64,000 nucleotides of DNA, taken from Flavobacteriales bacterium UBA6051 (lineage in GTDB: Bacteria; Bacteroidota; Bacteroidia; Flavobacteriales_D; Crocinitomicaceae). The translations under genes were made by a program, and so were the position numbers. The notes beneath the pieces were generated by a model. It was given only the letters and a program-made list of their open reading frames with translations, had not been told where the DNA came from and ran no database searches. Location of the stretch: positions 24,343-88,342 of the forward strand of contig DIYP01000013.1 of assembly GCA_002427735.1 (NCBI GenBank). The letters run 5' to 3'. Of this stretch, positions 33,166 to 42,072 are shown in pieces; within the stretch, counting starts at the first letter, position 1; each line of letters starts with the position of its first letter.

Positions 33166-34749
33166 ATGAAAAGACTTACTGTGTTACTGCTTTTGTCTCT
33201 TATGGCATTTGCCTGTAAGAAAGAAAAGACGGTATGGGAAAGTGATTGGGCCGCCCCGTTGATTAACGATACGCTTTCATTAGCGAATTTGACGAATGAT
33301 TCAACATTAAGTGAATCAAGCGGTTTCTATGAACTCGATTTAACCAGAACACTCTTTAATTTAAAAGTATCAGACTTTGTTGCTATTCCTGATACAACCA
33401 TTATCGAGAACTTTGTTCCTGCTGGCGCATTCAACGTGAATCCTGGAGGAACATTCTCTCAACCAGCTTCTGATGGGCATGTGATTAATCTGGATGAGAT
33501 TCAGTTAAAGCACATTATCTTAAAAGCAGGGTACATTGATGTTAGGGTGGAGAATCCGCTTGGAACAACCACAGTCTTCAATGTACAATTACCTGGAACA
33601 GCAAAAAATGGAGTGCCTTTCTCTAATCAGTATGCGGCCCCACCAGGTACTCAGGCGAATCCAGGAGTTGCCGAAGAGTCCATTGATCTTGCTGGCTACG
33701 AAATTGACCTAACAGGATCTTCAGGGGGTGATTTTAATGTATTACAATCGTTGATTTCTGTATCAACAGATGTTAATGGACCTGCCGTTTTCGTTACACC
33801 ATCAGATGTAACTAAAGTTGAGGCGACTTTTCGTGATGTAGAAATCAGTTATGCCCGAGGTTACTTCGGAAATCGTGTCGTGGCTGATACATCGGACTTG
33901 AATTTGGATGTTATGAATGCCGTGGCCTCAGGAATGATTGATTTGCCAAACACTTCAATCACATTTAAAATTGAAAACGGAATCAAAGTAAGTGCTGAAG
34001 GGACAATTACCATTGCAGAGAATGTCAACAATACGGGTAGCCTAGTTCAGTTAACAGGAGGGCAAATGGGATCATCGTTCAATATTGATCCAGCGACGGG
34101 CACATGGGATGCATTGAATCCTTCAGTCAAGACTATCAACTTTAACAGTTCAAACAGCAATATTGAGGATTACATTGAAAATCTGGGAGCGAAACACAAG
34201 CTTGGGTATAAGCTACAGATGAATCCTTGGGGAAATGTTTCCGGAGGATACGACGAACTCTTCGAAACGAGTAAACTCAGAATTCTGATGGAGGCAAATA
34301 TGCCGCTAAATATTGGTGTTGATCAATTGGTGTTGAGAGATACTTTCGATGTTCAGATCAATCAAGACCCTGATAAAACACGTATTAAATCGGGAGAATT
34401 AATACTGCAAGCAAGCAATGGTTTCCCCATCTCTGGTTCTATTAAGTTACACTTAAGAAATGAAGCAGGTACTGTCTTGCATACAATTGCAGGATCAAGT
34501 GAATTGGCCTCAGGGTTGTTTGGGAATTACAGTGCTGAACACGGCTTTAGTGTAGCGAATTCTGAAATTCGATTTGTACTTTCTGAAGAAGTGTTGAATG
34601 ATATTAATGATGTATATAGCATTGTAGTGGAGTCGACCTTTAATTCACTCGATCCTAATACGGGGGTAAGCGCTCAAATGAGTATTCCTTTTGGTGCTTT
34701 TCTCGCGGTTAAGTTAAAGACGAAGTTAACTTCTGAAAACAAGTTCTGA
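33166..34749 (+). CDS. Large lipoprotein, hypothetical
   Basis: 527 aa. Lipobox MAFAC with Cys17. The mature protein is almost entirely beta-rich and acidic, with long segments such as LNLDVMNAVASGMIDLPNT, GIKVSAEGTITIAENVNNTG and LVLRDTFDVQINQDPDKTR, suggesting stacked Ig-like or beta-helix domains. No family is recognised. It is the first of three closely spaced plus-strand genes (lipoprotein, barrel, T9SS cargo), the next starting 1 nt after its stop, so it may form a surface complex with the barrel. Confidence 0.75.
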   Translation: MKRLTVLLLLSLMAFACKKEKTVWESDWAAPLINDTLSLANLTNDSTLSESSGFYELDLTRTLFNLKVSDFVAIPDTTIIENFVPAGAFNVNPGGTFSQPASDGHVINLDEIQLKHIILKAGYIDVRVENPLGTTTVFNVQLPGTAKNGVPFSNQYAAPPGTQANPGVAEESIDLAGYEIDLTGSSGGDFNVLQSLISVSTDVNGPAVFVTPSDVTKVEATFRDVEISYARGYFGNRVVADTSDLNLDVMNAVASGMIDLPNTSITFKIENGIKVSAEGTITIAENVNNTGSLVQLTGGQMGSSFNIDPATGTWDALNPSVKTINFNSSNSNIEDYIENLGAKHKLGYKLQMNPWGNVSGGYDELFETSKLRILMEANMPLNIGVDQLVLRDTFDVQINQDPDKTRIKSGELILQASNGFPISGSIKLHLRNEAGTVLHTIAGSSELASGLFGNYSAEHGFSVANSEIRFVLSEEVLNDINDVYSIVVESTFNSLDPNTGVSAQMSIPFGAFLAVKLKTKLTSENKF

Positions 34750-34750
34750 T

Positions 34751-35989
34751 ATGAAGATTTTTCAAGTTATACTGGTTCTTTTTTCTCTGCTTTTTTGTGT
34801 GCAATTGCAAGCACAAATTTTACCTATTGAATATGATACGTTAAAGCGGAATAATCATGAGATTGTTTTGGAAGGTGGAGTCGACTTTTATGCAACGGCT
34901 GTTCAAAGAGATATTTTTTCAAAGTTTATACAAGGTGGATTAATCACTTCTGAAATGAAGGATAATTCTTTCAATCGTCATAAAGGCGTGAACCGACTGG
35001 GAGCCTTAGCCGGTGGCGAAATTGAATATCATAATTTTTCAAAGAAGCTTTTCAAGAAGAAAGATTGGGGGTATGTGATCAAAGGTGGCTATCATTTCTT
35101 CGCAGGAATGATTTATTCGCAGGACCTGTTCGGATTGGCTTTCTATGGAAATGAAAGATACATGGGGGAGACGATTGATTTTTCAGGAACAAATGTTTCC
35201 TATATGGCTTTTCAAAAGGTCGGTTTTGGGATGATCGATAATAAAACAAAATCTTCCGTTTCATTAAACGTTTACAATATCAGTGATCGGTTCACGGCGA
35301 ATTTCAGAACTGCTGAACTTTTCCAAGATGCTGCGGGAGATAATCTTTCATTAGAAATGGACGGCGAGGTTGAACTTCGTAATAGTAATAATTTTAGCCA
35401 AGGGGTAGGACTGGGGCTGGATTTGGATTTTAAAGTACCTGTAGCATGGGGTAAGGAAGGTAGAAAGGCGTTTCTTAGATTTCAGGCTCAAAATGTTGGA
35501 GTCGCTTACCTCTATGAAAAACAAAAGGTTTATTCTTTTGATACAACGTTTGAATTCAATGGATTAACATTCGAGCAAGTCATTGGCGATAATTCTATTT
35601 TAAGTGATTCGCTGAACATTTTGGATACTCTTGGGATTTCTTCCAATGACCGAAATCGAACTGTTATGTTACCTGGGTTCATACAAATTGGTAAGATTGT
35701 GGATGAGCATTATGACGGACAGCTACAATCTTTCTTTGGCTTGCGCTTATATCCTTCATTGATTTATAGTCCTTACGTTTTTGCCGGATTAGATTATCAC
35801 CCTGCTGATTGGGTGAGAATTGGAGTGAATGCAGCTTACGGAGGTTTTGGAGGTTTTAGAGCGGGACTTTACTCGAGTTTTTCGTTTAATAATTATTCAT
35901 TGGGATTGGGTAGTGAGAACATTCTTGGCTTTTTCACCAAGAAATCGAGCGGTCAATCTTTACTAATACGTTTGAGATGCGCATTTTAA
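34751..35989 (+). CDS. Outer-membrane beta-barrel protein (DUF5723-like)
   Basis: 412 aa. Signal peptide MKIFQVILVLFSLLFCVQLQAQ. The mature chain has repeated amphipathic strands (GYVIKGGYHFFAGMIYSQDL, FGLRLYPSLIYSPYVFAGL, WVRIGVNAAYGGFGGFRAGL) and ends in LLIRLRCAF with terminal Phe, as in BamA-inserted barrels. It shares the plug-less DUF5723-like layout of the barrel at 14403. It starts 1 nt after the lipoprotein stop, and the T9SS cargo gene overlaps its end by 13 nt, implying co-translation. Confidence 0.75.
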   Translation: MKIFQVILVLFSLLFCVQLQAQILPIEYDTLKRNNHEIVLEGGVDFYATAVQRDIFSKFIQGGLITSEMKDNSFNRHKGVNRLGALAGGEIEYHNFSKKLFKKKDWGYVIKGGYHFFAGMIYSQDLFGLAFYGNERYMGETIDFSGTNVSYMAFQKVGFGMIDNKTKSSVSLNVYNISDRFTANFRTAELFQDAAGDNLSLEMDGEVELRNSNNFSQGVGLGLDLDFKVPVAWGKEGRKAFLRFQAQNVGVAYLYEKQKVYSFDTTFEFNGLTFEQVIGDNSILSDSLNILDTLGISSNDRNRTVMLPGFIQIGKIVDEHYDGQLQSFFGLRLYPSLIYSPYVFAGLDYHPADWVRIGVNAAYGGFGGFRAGLYSSFSFNNYSLGLGSENILGFFTKKSSGQSLLIRLRCAF

Positions 35990-37434
35990 TGATAATGATC
36001 GTCAGTTTATTGCTGGCATGTACGAGTTGGGGGCAGATAAACTTCTTTAAGTTATTTACGAATAATGGAGCGGACTTCGGTCATGGTGTTGTTCAATTGG
36101 AAGATAGCAGCTACGTAATAACAGGCTCGTCAAGTAGTTTCGGTGCTACCTCTCAGGCTTTTTTATTGAAGATCGATAGTATGGGGAATTACCTGTGGTC
36201 AAATCAATACGGTGGTACTGAAATGGAACAGGGGAGACGTGTATTATATAAAGATGACTTTGGATTTTTTATCTGCGGATATACAAATTCAATGGGTAAC
36301 GGAGGCTTCGATTACTACTTAGCTAAAGTTGATGAAGACGCAAATCTGGAATGGGAAAAAGCCATTGGTGGATATGGATGGGAAAAGGTGCATGATGCAG
36401 CGATGACCAGAGATACTGGTACAATTATGGTCGGAGAGACCAGTTCCAATCCAACTGATAATCTGGATATGTATATCGTTAGAACAGACATCGCCGGAGA
36501 TACCTTGTGGACAAGGACTTACGGTGGTTCAGGAGACGATTACTTGTCATCCATTCGTCAGCATAACGATTCAATGTACGTTGTAGGAGGAAGAAAGTGG
36601 ATAGCTGACTCCGCAATGTTTAAAGGTTATATGGCGTATATCAAAGACGATGGAACGCTTATGTGGGAGGATACAATGGGGATAAATGGAAGCTATTGGA
36701 TCAATGACGTAGAGGTTGAAGATACACGATTTGTTGGTATCGGAGGAACTTCCGGAGGAGGAAAGGATGGCATTGATTTCTACTTCTATCCGGTTGATTT
36801 TGGCGGAGGAGCGCTTGGTCCATTGGAATCTCCGAATCCGGGTGATGAGAATTTTCAGCATATAACGACTTATGGTCCTGCCGATGATTTTTACATTGCT
36901 TCGACAAACATTGATCAGTGGTCTTATGAAGGTGGAGTAGATGTGCGTGTAAGTAAGTTTCTTACCAACATGGCATGGCAGAATGGATTTGCCATTGGTC
37001 ATCCAGATCCAGATGTTCCTGGTGATATTATCCGCACCAGTGATGGAGGGGCATTGGTCGTTGGTTATACTACCGGTGTTATTTCAGGTGGAAATGAGGT
37101 GTTCGTTGCTAAAATTGGTCCTGGCAATGCGAACTTTCCCAATCCACAAATGGACTTGATCGTCGATGCGATAGTTTCGGTTGAAGAAGTTATTGAAGAT
37201 GTTGACATGGCTATTTATCCAAATCCGGCAAGCACTGGTATAAGCATTGAGACATCTCTTGTAGATTATACGGATGTTGCTCTGAGAGACGCTTCCGGTA
37301 AGCTGGTAGCATCAGAAAAAATGCAGTTGACGACTTCAATGAATGTTAGTCAGCTCAGCGACGGTTGGTACATACTTGAGATATCAGGTGATGGAGTAAA
37401 GCCAGTACGAAGAAAAGTGGTCGTTCATCATTAA
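35977..37434 (+). CDS. T9SS-sorted beta-propeller-like secreted protein
   Basis: 485 aa. The start at 35977 (MRILMIMIVSLLLACTSWGQ) overlaps the barrel gene by 13 nt; an in-frame Met four codons later (35989) also leaves an intact signal. Repeated strands of the type DSSYVITGSSSSFGATSQAF, DDFGFFICGYTNSMGNGGFD, DTGTIMVGETSS and DGGALVVGYTTG, each about 50-60 residues apart, make an SBBP-like beta-propeller of 5-7 blades. The C-terminus (AIYPNPASTGISIE ... LSDGWYILEISG) is a T9SS type A sorting domain. It ends directly against the convergent kdsC-like gene. Confidence 0.83.
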   Translation: MRILMIMIVSLLLACTSWGQINFFKLFTNNGADFGHGVVQLEDSSYVITGSSSSFGATSQAFLLKIDSMGNYLWSNQYGGTEMEQGRRVLYKDDFGFFICGYTNSMGNGGFDYYLAKVDEDANLEWEKAIGGYGWEKVHDAAMTRDTGTIMVGETSSNPTDNLDMYIVRTDIAGDTLWTRTYGGSGDDYLSSIRQHNDSMYVVGGRKWIADSAMFKGYMAYIKDDGTLMWEDTMGINGSYWINDVEVEDTRFVGIGGTSGGGKDGIDFYFYPVDFGGGALGPLESPNPGDENFQHITTYGPADDFYIASTNIDQWSYEGGVDVRVSKFLTNMAWQNGFAIGHPDPDVPGDIIRTSDGGALVVGYTTGVISGGNEVFVAKIGPGNANFPNPQMDLIVDAIVSVEEVIEDVDMAIYPNPASTGISIETSLVDYTDVALRDASGKLVASEKMQLTTSMNVSQLSDGWYILEISGDGVKPVRRKVVVHH

Positions 37435-37953
37435 TCACCATTCAAAAGCTTCTTCCTGAAACCATTTCCCTTGAACTCTTAGCGTCTGTTCAATAACATC
37501 ACGTACACAATGGCGTCCTCCGGCATATGGCGATTGGTAATCTACGATTGCCTTAATTTCACTAGCTGCATCTTGCGGGCATGTTGAAACACCTACAATT
37601 TTTAATACATGGTAATCTGGAATATCATCGCCCATGTAAAGTACTTCCTCGTCTTTGAAACCGTATTTTTCCTTAAGAGTATCATACACATGAAGCTTGT
37701 TTTTTGAACCAAGACAAACTTCCGTAGCTCCAAGGTTTTCCAGACGTATTTTTACTGATTCTGAAGTGCCCCCGGTAATGATCAATACGGGATACCCCAT
37801 TTTAGAAGCATACTGTAATGCGTAGCCATCGCGTGAATTTAAAATGCGAACAACATCATCTTTTAAAAGTATTACGTCACCATTGGTGAATACTCCATCC
37901 ACATCAAAAATAAATGTTGTGATATTTGATAATCCTTCTTTATAATTCTTCAT
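37435..37953 (-). CDS. kdsC: KDO-8-phosphate phosphatase-like HAD hydrolase
   Basis: 172 aa, the size of KdsC, which dephosphorylates KDO-8-P in lipopolysaccharide core synthesis and forms tetramers of small HAD subunits. HAD motif I: FIFDVDGVFTNGD with Asp17 and Asp19; motif II: LIITGGTSESV; motif III/IV: the Lys of GSKNKLHVY and YMGDDIPD. It overlaps the upstream DUF2520 gene by 14 nt, so it is translated from the same mRNA. No other kds genes are in the window. Confidence 0.9.
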   Translation of the reverse strand: MKNYKEGLSNITTFIFDVDGVFTNGDVILLKDDVVRILNSRDGYALQYASKMGYPVLIITGGTSESVKIRLENLGATEVCLGSKNKLHVYDTLKEKYGFKDEEVLYMGDDIPDYHVLKIVGVSTCPQDAASEIKAIVDYQSPYAGGRHCVRDVIEQTLRVQGKWFQEEAFEW

Positions 37954-38719
37954 CTTTTGAATAGGTGTTTTGAATACTTTTCGAAATCAATAAATAAAGC
38001 TCTTTGTCAATCCCATTGAGTTGAGATGCATGTTCTTGAATGATAGAGTCGTCATTGCGACGTGCAGGTCCTGTTTGAGCATTCAAAGGAGATAGATAAT
38101 CCAGTTTGCGCACAGTCTCGTTCAGAAGTGGTTTAAGTAAGGTGAAATCCACATTGTTTTGTAGCGCATACTTTTCAGCTATGTGCATCATATGGTTGGT
38201 AAAATTATTCGTCCATACAGCTGAAAGATGTAATTTGCTTCGTTCAGTTGAATTAGCGTAAACCACCTTTTTGCTTAACATTGAAGCTAACGAAAAAAGT
38301 TGTTCTCCAAGTGCTTTCGATGATGCCTCAATCAAAAATGGGACTTCCGATATGTCTAGCTGCTTCCCTTTGGAAAATGTCTGAAGCGGATAAAAAACAC
38401 CCGTTTCTCCATTGCGTTCAAAGTTAGACAGTGGCACCGAGCCTGAAGTATACGCTACTGGTGTGTTTTCGTTGAGTTGTGAAATGACCTCGTGAATAGA
38501 ATGGTCATTTACGCATACCAAACAAAGCTGATGGGCTGGTAAATCATTAAAATTACTGGTTACTAATGAACCATAACGTTCAGACAATTTTTGTGCTTTA
38601 TTTTCAGAGCGACTGAACACGTGACTTATGTGGACACCGGAAGCATTTAAATATTGAGCTAAATGACTTCCGACATTTCCATGTCCAATAAGTGTGATTT
38701 TAATGGGAGTTGTGTTCAC
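37940..38719 (-). CDS. Rossmann-like DUF2520 oxidoreductase
   Basis: 259 aa with a GTG start at 38719. N-terminal Rossmann fold (IKITLIGHGNVGSHLAQYL) with the GxGxxG-like nucleotide-binding turn GHGNVG, then CVNDHSIHEVISQL, and a helical C-terminal DUF2520 dimerisation region (TERSKLHLSAVWTNNFTNHM, DYLSPLNAQTGPARRND). Related to pyrroline-5-carboxylate reductase and 6-phosphogluconate dehydrogenase; the substrate is unknown. A CATATTTG box ends 4 nt before the GTG, again predicting a leaderless mRNA. Confidence 0.87.
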   Translation of the reverse strand: MNTTPIKITLIGHGNVGSHLAQYLNASGVHISHVFSRSENKAQKLSERYGSLVTSNFNDLPAHQLCLVCVNDHSIHEVISQLNENTPVAYTSGSVPLSNFERNGETGVFYPLQTFSKGKQLDISEVPFLIEASSKALGEQLFSLASMLSKKVVYANSTERSKLHLSAVWTNNFTNHMMHIAEKYALQNNVDFTLLKPLLNETVRKLDYLSPLNAQTGPARRNDDSIIQEHASQLNGIDKELYLLISKSIQNTYSKDEEL

Positions 38720-38723
38720 AAGT

Positions 38724-38731
38724 CAAATATG
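38724..38731 (-). promoter_or_regulatory. -7 box abutting DUF2520 gene start
   Basis: CATATTTG on the minus strand (first base off consensus) with 4 nt before the GTG at 38719. Confidence 0.35.
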
Positions 38732-38777
38732 AGAAATAATGCGCAATGACGCTATTGTATATTAAATTCTTTGACAA

Positions 38778-38811
38778 AAGAAAACTCATTGGTTTACCAA
38801 TGAGTTTTCTT
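38778..38811 (-). terminator. Terminator after the adhesin/companion pair
   Basis: A perfect 15-bp stem (AAGAAAACTCATTGG with its complement, TTTA/TAAA loop). The T-rich side of the stem plus following TTTT on the minus strand serve as the U tract. Confidence 0.85.
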
Positions 38812-38846
38812 ATTAAGATACAATTCTAACAATTAATTGCGATCAC

Positions 38847-39230
38847 CTATTCCGTATAAGGTAAAGATCTAAAAACCTCAAAATCCTTTTTTACAGGTAG
38901 TATATGTTGCTTTAATGCGTCGAAATTTAACTTCTCTGTGTGGATCACGAATAATACGCGATCATCTTCTGTAAGCTCAGCGCTGTAAACACCATTCAGA
39001 TTATTTAAAACCTGTGCCACTGAAGCATATTCTTCTTGTCCCCACTTATCCTGTAGAGAATAGAATTTAGTGCAAAGAAGATTGATCCCTAATACCTGAT
39101 GCTGAAAGAGCGAATCTTCATAGCGTTTAGTGTCTTTTACAGCCTGATCGGCATCTATGTTTGAATCACCCACTTGTGCCATATATGCAAAGGGCAAGCA
39201 CAAGAACGTTAGTATAATAGTGTATTTCAT
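38847..39230 (-). CDS. Small secreted companion of the 903-aa adhesin
   Basis: 127 aa. Signal peptide MKYTIILTFLCLPFAYMAQ. A first helix-rich part (DADQAVKDTKRYEDSLFQHQ, INLLCTKFYSLQDKW) is followed by a beta-alpha-beta stretch (GVYSAELTEDDRVLFVIHTE, LNFDALKQHILPV) resembling a ferredoxin/HMA-like fold without its Cys ligands. It starts 4 nt after the adhesin stop and ends at a strong terminator, so it is translated with the adhesin. I do not recognise a family. It echoes the small-protein/large-adhesin pairing near 49-62 kb, but in the reverse order. Confidence 0.75.
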   Translation of the reverse strand: MKYTIILTFLCLPFAYMAQVGDSNIDADQAVKDTKRYEDSLFQHQVLGINLLCTKFYSLQDKWGQEEYASVAQVLNNLNGVYSAELTEDDRVLFVIHTEKLNFDALKQHILPVKKDFEVFRSLPYTE

Positions 39231-39233
39231 GAG

Positions 39234-41945
39234 TTATTTTTTAATCACTTTATCAGAATAAGTTATACCATCCGAATCTACATAACGGATGAAGTAGACA
39301 CCAGAAGCGAGCTGCTCAAGATTCATTTGAAGCTGCGTAAATTTCTTCTCGGTAATCGTGATAGATTCAACAACTAATCCACGTGAATCCAAGAGATCAA
39401 CATGTTCTTCTCCAGCGTTCGTGTTTGGATTAATATCAATGAACAGAATTGATTTAGTTGGATTAGGATAAACGGCTAGAATACCTTTTCCAGTCGTTGA
39501 TCTATTCAATACTATCGTTTTGCTCATTGTGGAAGAACCGTCAAAGTCGATTTGTTCAAGTTTATAATAAACAGGTCCCGTTCTCACTTCATAATCCACA
39601 GATAGATAAGAGGTCGTTTGTTGAGAATCTCCTGCACCATCAACAACATCGATTGTCTCGAAGTTAACACCGTCGAAAGAACGCATTACGTTGAAATAAT
39701 CGTTGTTTTCCTCATAAACGGTTTTCCACATTACTACATTTTTTCTAGACATTGCGGCCGCTTCAAAATCTACAAGTTCAACCGGAAGCTGAATTCCTGT
39801 TGCTGTCCAGTTAGAGACTGTGAAATCACAATTGTCACCTCCCCATCCGTCAACCATGAGAACATAAGTGTTTCCGATAGTAAGTCCGGTAGCCGTTACA
39901 GTTCCTGTAGTTGCGGTACCATCGTTCCAACAATTTGACATGGAAGTAAAGTTTGTACAACAGCCCTGAGCATCTTGTGTTACCTCATATACTTCCGCTT
40001 GAATTCCCCATCCTGTAACACAGTTGTCAACAGCGGTAAAATCAAATGTTTCGGTAGTATTTAAAGCTGTAAACTGATACCACGAATTGTTCTCGACAGA
40101 TCCACAAAACAATGTTCCCGAGTTTGCTGGAGTATCAGCAGTATAGTATGGATAAGTACTAGATGACCAAGTTCCAACTCCTTGTGTCAATTGTGCTGGG
40201 TAAGGACAGTTGTCTTCCGTAGATGAGGAAGCACCGCATGGCGGAGTCTCATTAATACAAATATCGAAAGTTGTATTAAAGGTACTTGTTGAAGAGAATG
40301 AATATACTCTAACAAGGTACGTGTTTCCAATAGTAAGTCCACCCACTGTACTTGTATTCGGGTCCGAACAAACTAAGGCCGTTGCAGTTCCAAATCCACT
40401 ACATCCTACATCCCAAACAGAATGATAAAGGTCAGTTGAAGTTCCAGCTACATTATTCAAGCTAATGTCGACATCTGTGCTCGTCGCTACGAATTCAAAC
40501 CACACGTCATCATCGTCCAGTGCTCCTCCACAACTATTTGCTTGAGAGGAAGCTGTAGCACTTTGTATTGTCCCTGGAACAGTTGTAGCACAGGACGAAC
40601 CAATTGGATTCACAGGAACAACGGTAGCAGAAGAACAATCATCATTTACCGGAGGTGGAGGACAAGCCACGATATCAATATCGAATGCTGTACACTGAGG
40701 TGAAGGGAATGTTGAAACGGTAATATAATATGTAACACCGGCCGTTACGTTATACGAGCCAATGGACGGATTACCAGCAGAGTTCGTATTACTTGATAAA
40801 CAAGTAGCACCCGCTTGATTAGGACAATCATCAGTTAGGAACACCCCAACCCATGTATCTGTGTTGCTCAAGTTGATGCTTACACACTCTGAAGTAGTAG
40901 GTGTCCATTCAATAACAATATCATCTCCTCCCATATAGCTGCTTCCACATGCATCCGTTGAACTGAAATCATCACCAAACCCACAAGTAGTGAGCCCTGC
41001 TGCTGAATATAGGGTAGAATTTACAACAATATCTCCGGCACAAACAGGTGGTGGTGGACATGCAACGATATCAATATCAAAAGCAGAACACTGAGGGGCA
41101 GGGAAAGTAGAAACGGTAATATAATAGGTTGTCCCAGCTGTTACATTGAAAGAACTAATTGAAGGGTTTCCTGCAGAATTGGTATTACTAGCAAGGCATG
41201 AAGCTCCCGCTTGATTAGGACAATCATCCGTAATAAAAACGCCAACCCAAGTTCCCGTATTGGTCAAGTTAACATCCACACATTCAGTAGTTGTAGGTGT
41301 CCATTCAATAACGATGTCATCACCATTCATATAACTACTTCCACAGGCATCCGACGAACTGTAATCATCACCAAAGCCACAAGTCGTTAAACCAGCTGCC
41401 GAATAAAGCGTTGAATTAACAACGATATCGCCAGCGCAACCAGCAGGTGCTGCATTTTCTGTAATACAAATATCAAAAGTTCCTGTTCCGCCTCCATACT
41501 CCCACATACGGATGTAATAGGTGGTTCCTGGTGTCAATCCCGCTTGAGTGATTGTAGGCATAGTTCCAGTTCCTCCATCATCATCACAGGCGATTTCCGC
41601 CCAGCTTGAATTGTTACACGGCGTAGCAGAGTATAATGCCATTACTAAGTCTGTAATTGAGCCAGCTTGTGTATCAATGGTAACACTTCCTGATGCTGGA
41701 GCGGTAAAAGAATACCAGCCATCTTCTCCCATAGAGCCGCAACTAGGCGTTCCAAAGTTATTTGCGTTTGTTTGCTCTGTCAAACCAACTGTGGTTCCAG
41801 TCGTGTATGAGCAAGTAGCATTTACAGCAAGGTTAGGAGCTCCCCCTCCATTGCATGGAGAATTACTTTGAGAAAAAGATTCATTTGCAGTAAAAACTGT
41901 AAAAACAGCTAAAGTAAGCCAATGTAGGCCCAGTCGAAAATTCAT
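39234..41945 (-). CDS. Large T9SS-sorted secreted adhesin with internal duplication
   Basis: 903 aa. Signal peptide to SFSQ. The mature protein is made of beta-sandwich modules of the PPC/'DUF'-like type, each with a D-x-x-x-x-W-x-x-F/Y-x-T and TTYYI motif and paired Cys residues. Residues 170-301 and 302-432 are a tandem duplicate of one 132-residue module (CAGDIVVNSTLYSAAG ... AFDIDIVACPPPP), differing at a few positions. Residues ~725-830 hold an LPVELVDFEA ... NNDYFNVMRSFDG module common in front of T9SS tails, and the tail itself (LAVYPNPTKSILFID ... LASGVYFIRYV) is type A. No enzyme domain; likely a surface or released adhesin. Confidence 0.87.
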   Translation of the reverse strand: MNFRLGLHWLTLAVFTVFTANESFSQSNSPCNGGGAPNLAVNATCSYTTGTTVGLTEQTNANNFGTPSCGSMGEDGWYSFTAPASGSVTIDTQAGSITDLVMALYSATPCNNSSWAEIACDDDGGTGTMPTITQAGLTPGTTYYIRMWEYGGGTGTFDICITENAAPAGCAGDIVVNSTLYSAAGLTTCGFGDDYSSSDACGSSYMNGDDIVIEWTPTTTECVDVNLTNTGTWVGVFITDDCPNQAGASCLASNTNSAGNPSISSFNVTAGTTYYITVSTFPAPQCSAFDIDIVACPPPPVCAGDIVVNSTLYSAAGLTTCGFGDDFSSTDACGSSYMGGDDIVIEWTPTTSECVSINLSNTDTWVGVFLTDDCPNQAGATCLSSNTNSAGNPSIGSYNVTAGVTYYITVSTFPSPQCTAFDIDIVACPPPPVNDDCSSATVVPVNPIGSSCATTVPGTIQSATASSQANSCGGALDDDDVWFEFVATSTDVDISLNNVAGTSTDLYHSVWDVGCSGFGTATALVCSDPNTSTVGGLTIGNTYLVRVYSFSSTSTFNTTFDICINETPPCGASSSTEDNCPYPAQLTQGVGTWSSSTYPYYTADTPANSGTLFCGSVENNSWYQFTALNTTETFDFTAVDNCVTGWGIQAEVYEVTQDAQGCCTNFTSMSNCWNDGTATTGTVTATGLTIGNTYVLMVDGWGGDNCDFTVSNWTATGIQLPVELVDFEAAAMSRKNVVMWKTVYEENNDYFNVMRSFDGVNFETIDVVDGAGDSQQTTSYLSVDYEVRTGPVYYKLEQIDFDGSSTMSKTIVLNRSTTGKGILAVYPNPTKSILFIDINPNTNAGEEHVDLLDSRGLVVESITITEKKFTQLQMNLEQLASGVYFIRYVDSDGITYSDKVIKK
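40650..41438 (-). repeat. Two tandem 396-bp modules inside the 903-aa adhesin
   Basis: Module 1 is at 41043-41438 and module 2 at 40650-41042. The encoded 131-132 residue copies share most positions, including every Cys and the motifs GLTTCGFGDD and DDCPNQAGA, so the duplication is more recent than the other modules of the protein. Confidence 0.85.
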
Positions 41946-41969
41946 AGTCGTATCTTTCGTAGTCGACTA

Positions 41970-41977
41970 CAAAAATA
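41970..41977 (-). promoter_or_regulatory. -7 box of the 903-aa adhesin gene
   Basis: TATTTTTG on the minus strand, 24 nt before the ATG at 41945. The leader contains a 12-bp palindrome (GTAGTCGACTAC). The ECF-like GCAACC element seen at the 49-61 kb cassettes is absent. Confidence 0.45.
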
Positions 41978-41996
41978 ACACAGCCTTTTCCTTCAT

Positions 41997-42033
41997 AAAA
42001 AAAGCGGGGACTAGTTATTCTTAGTCGCCCGCT
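41997..42033 (-). terminator. Terminator after secA
   Basis: Minus-strand stem AGCGGGCGACTA with TAGTCCCCGCT (one bulged base), 8-nt loop, then seven T. Confidence 0.85.
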
Positions 42034-42072
42034 CATCGATTATTTTAATGGTTCTATCGAATATTTCGACAA

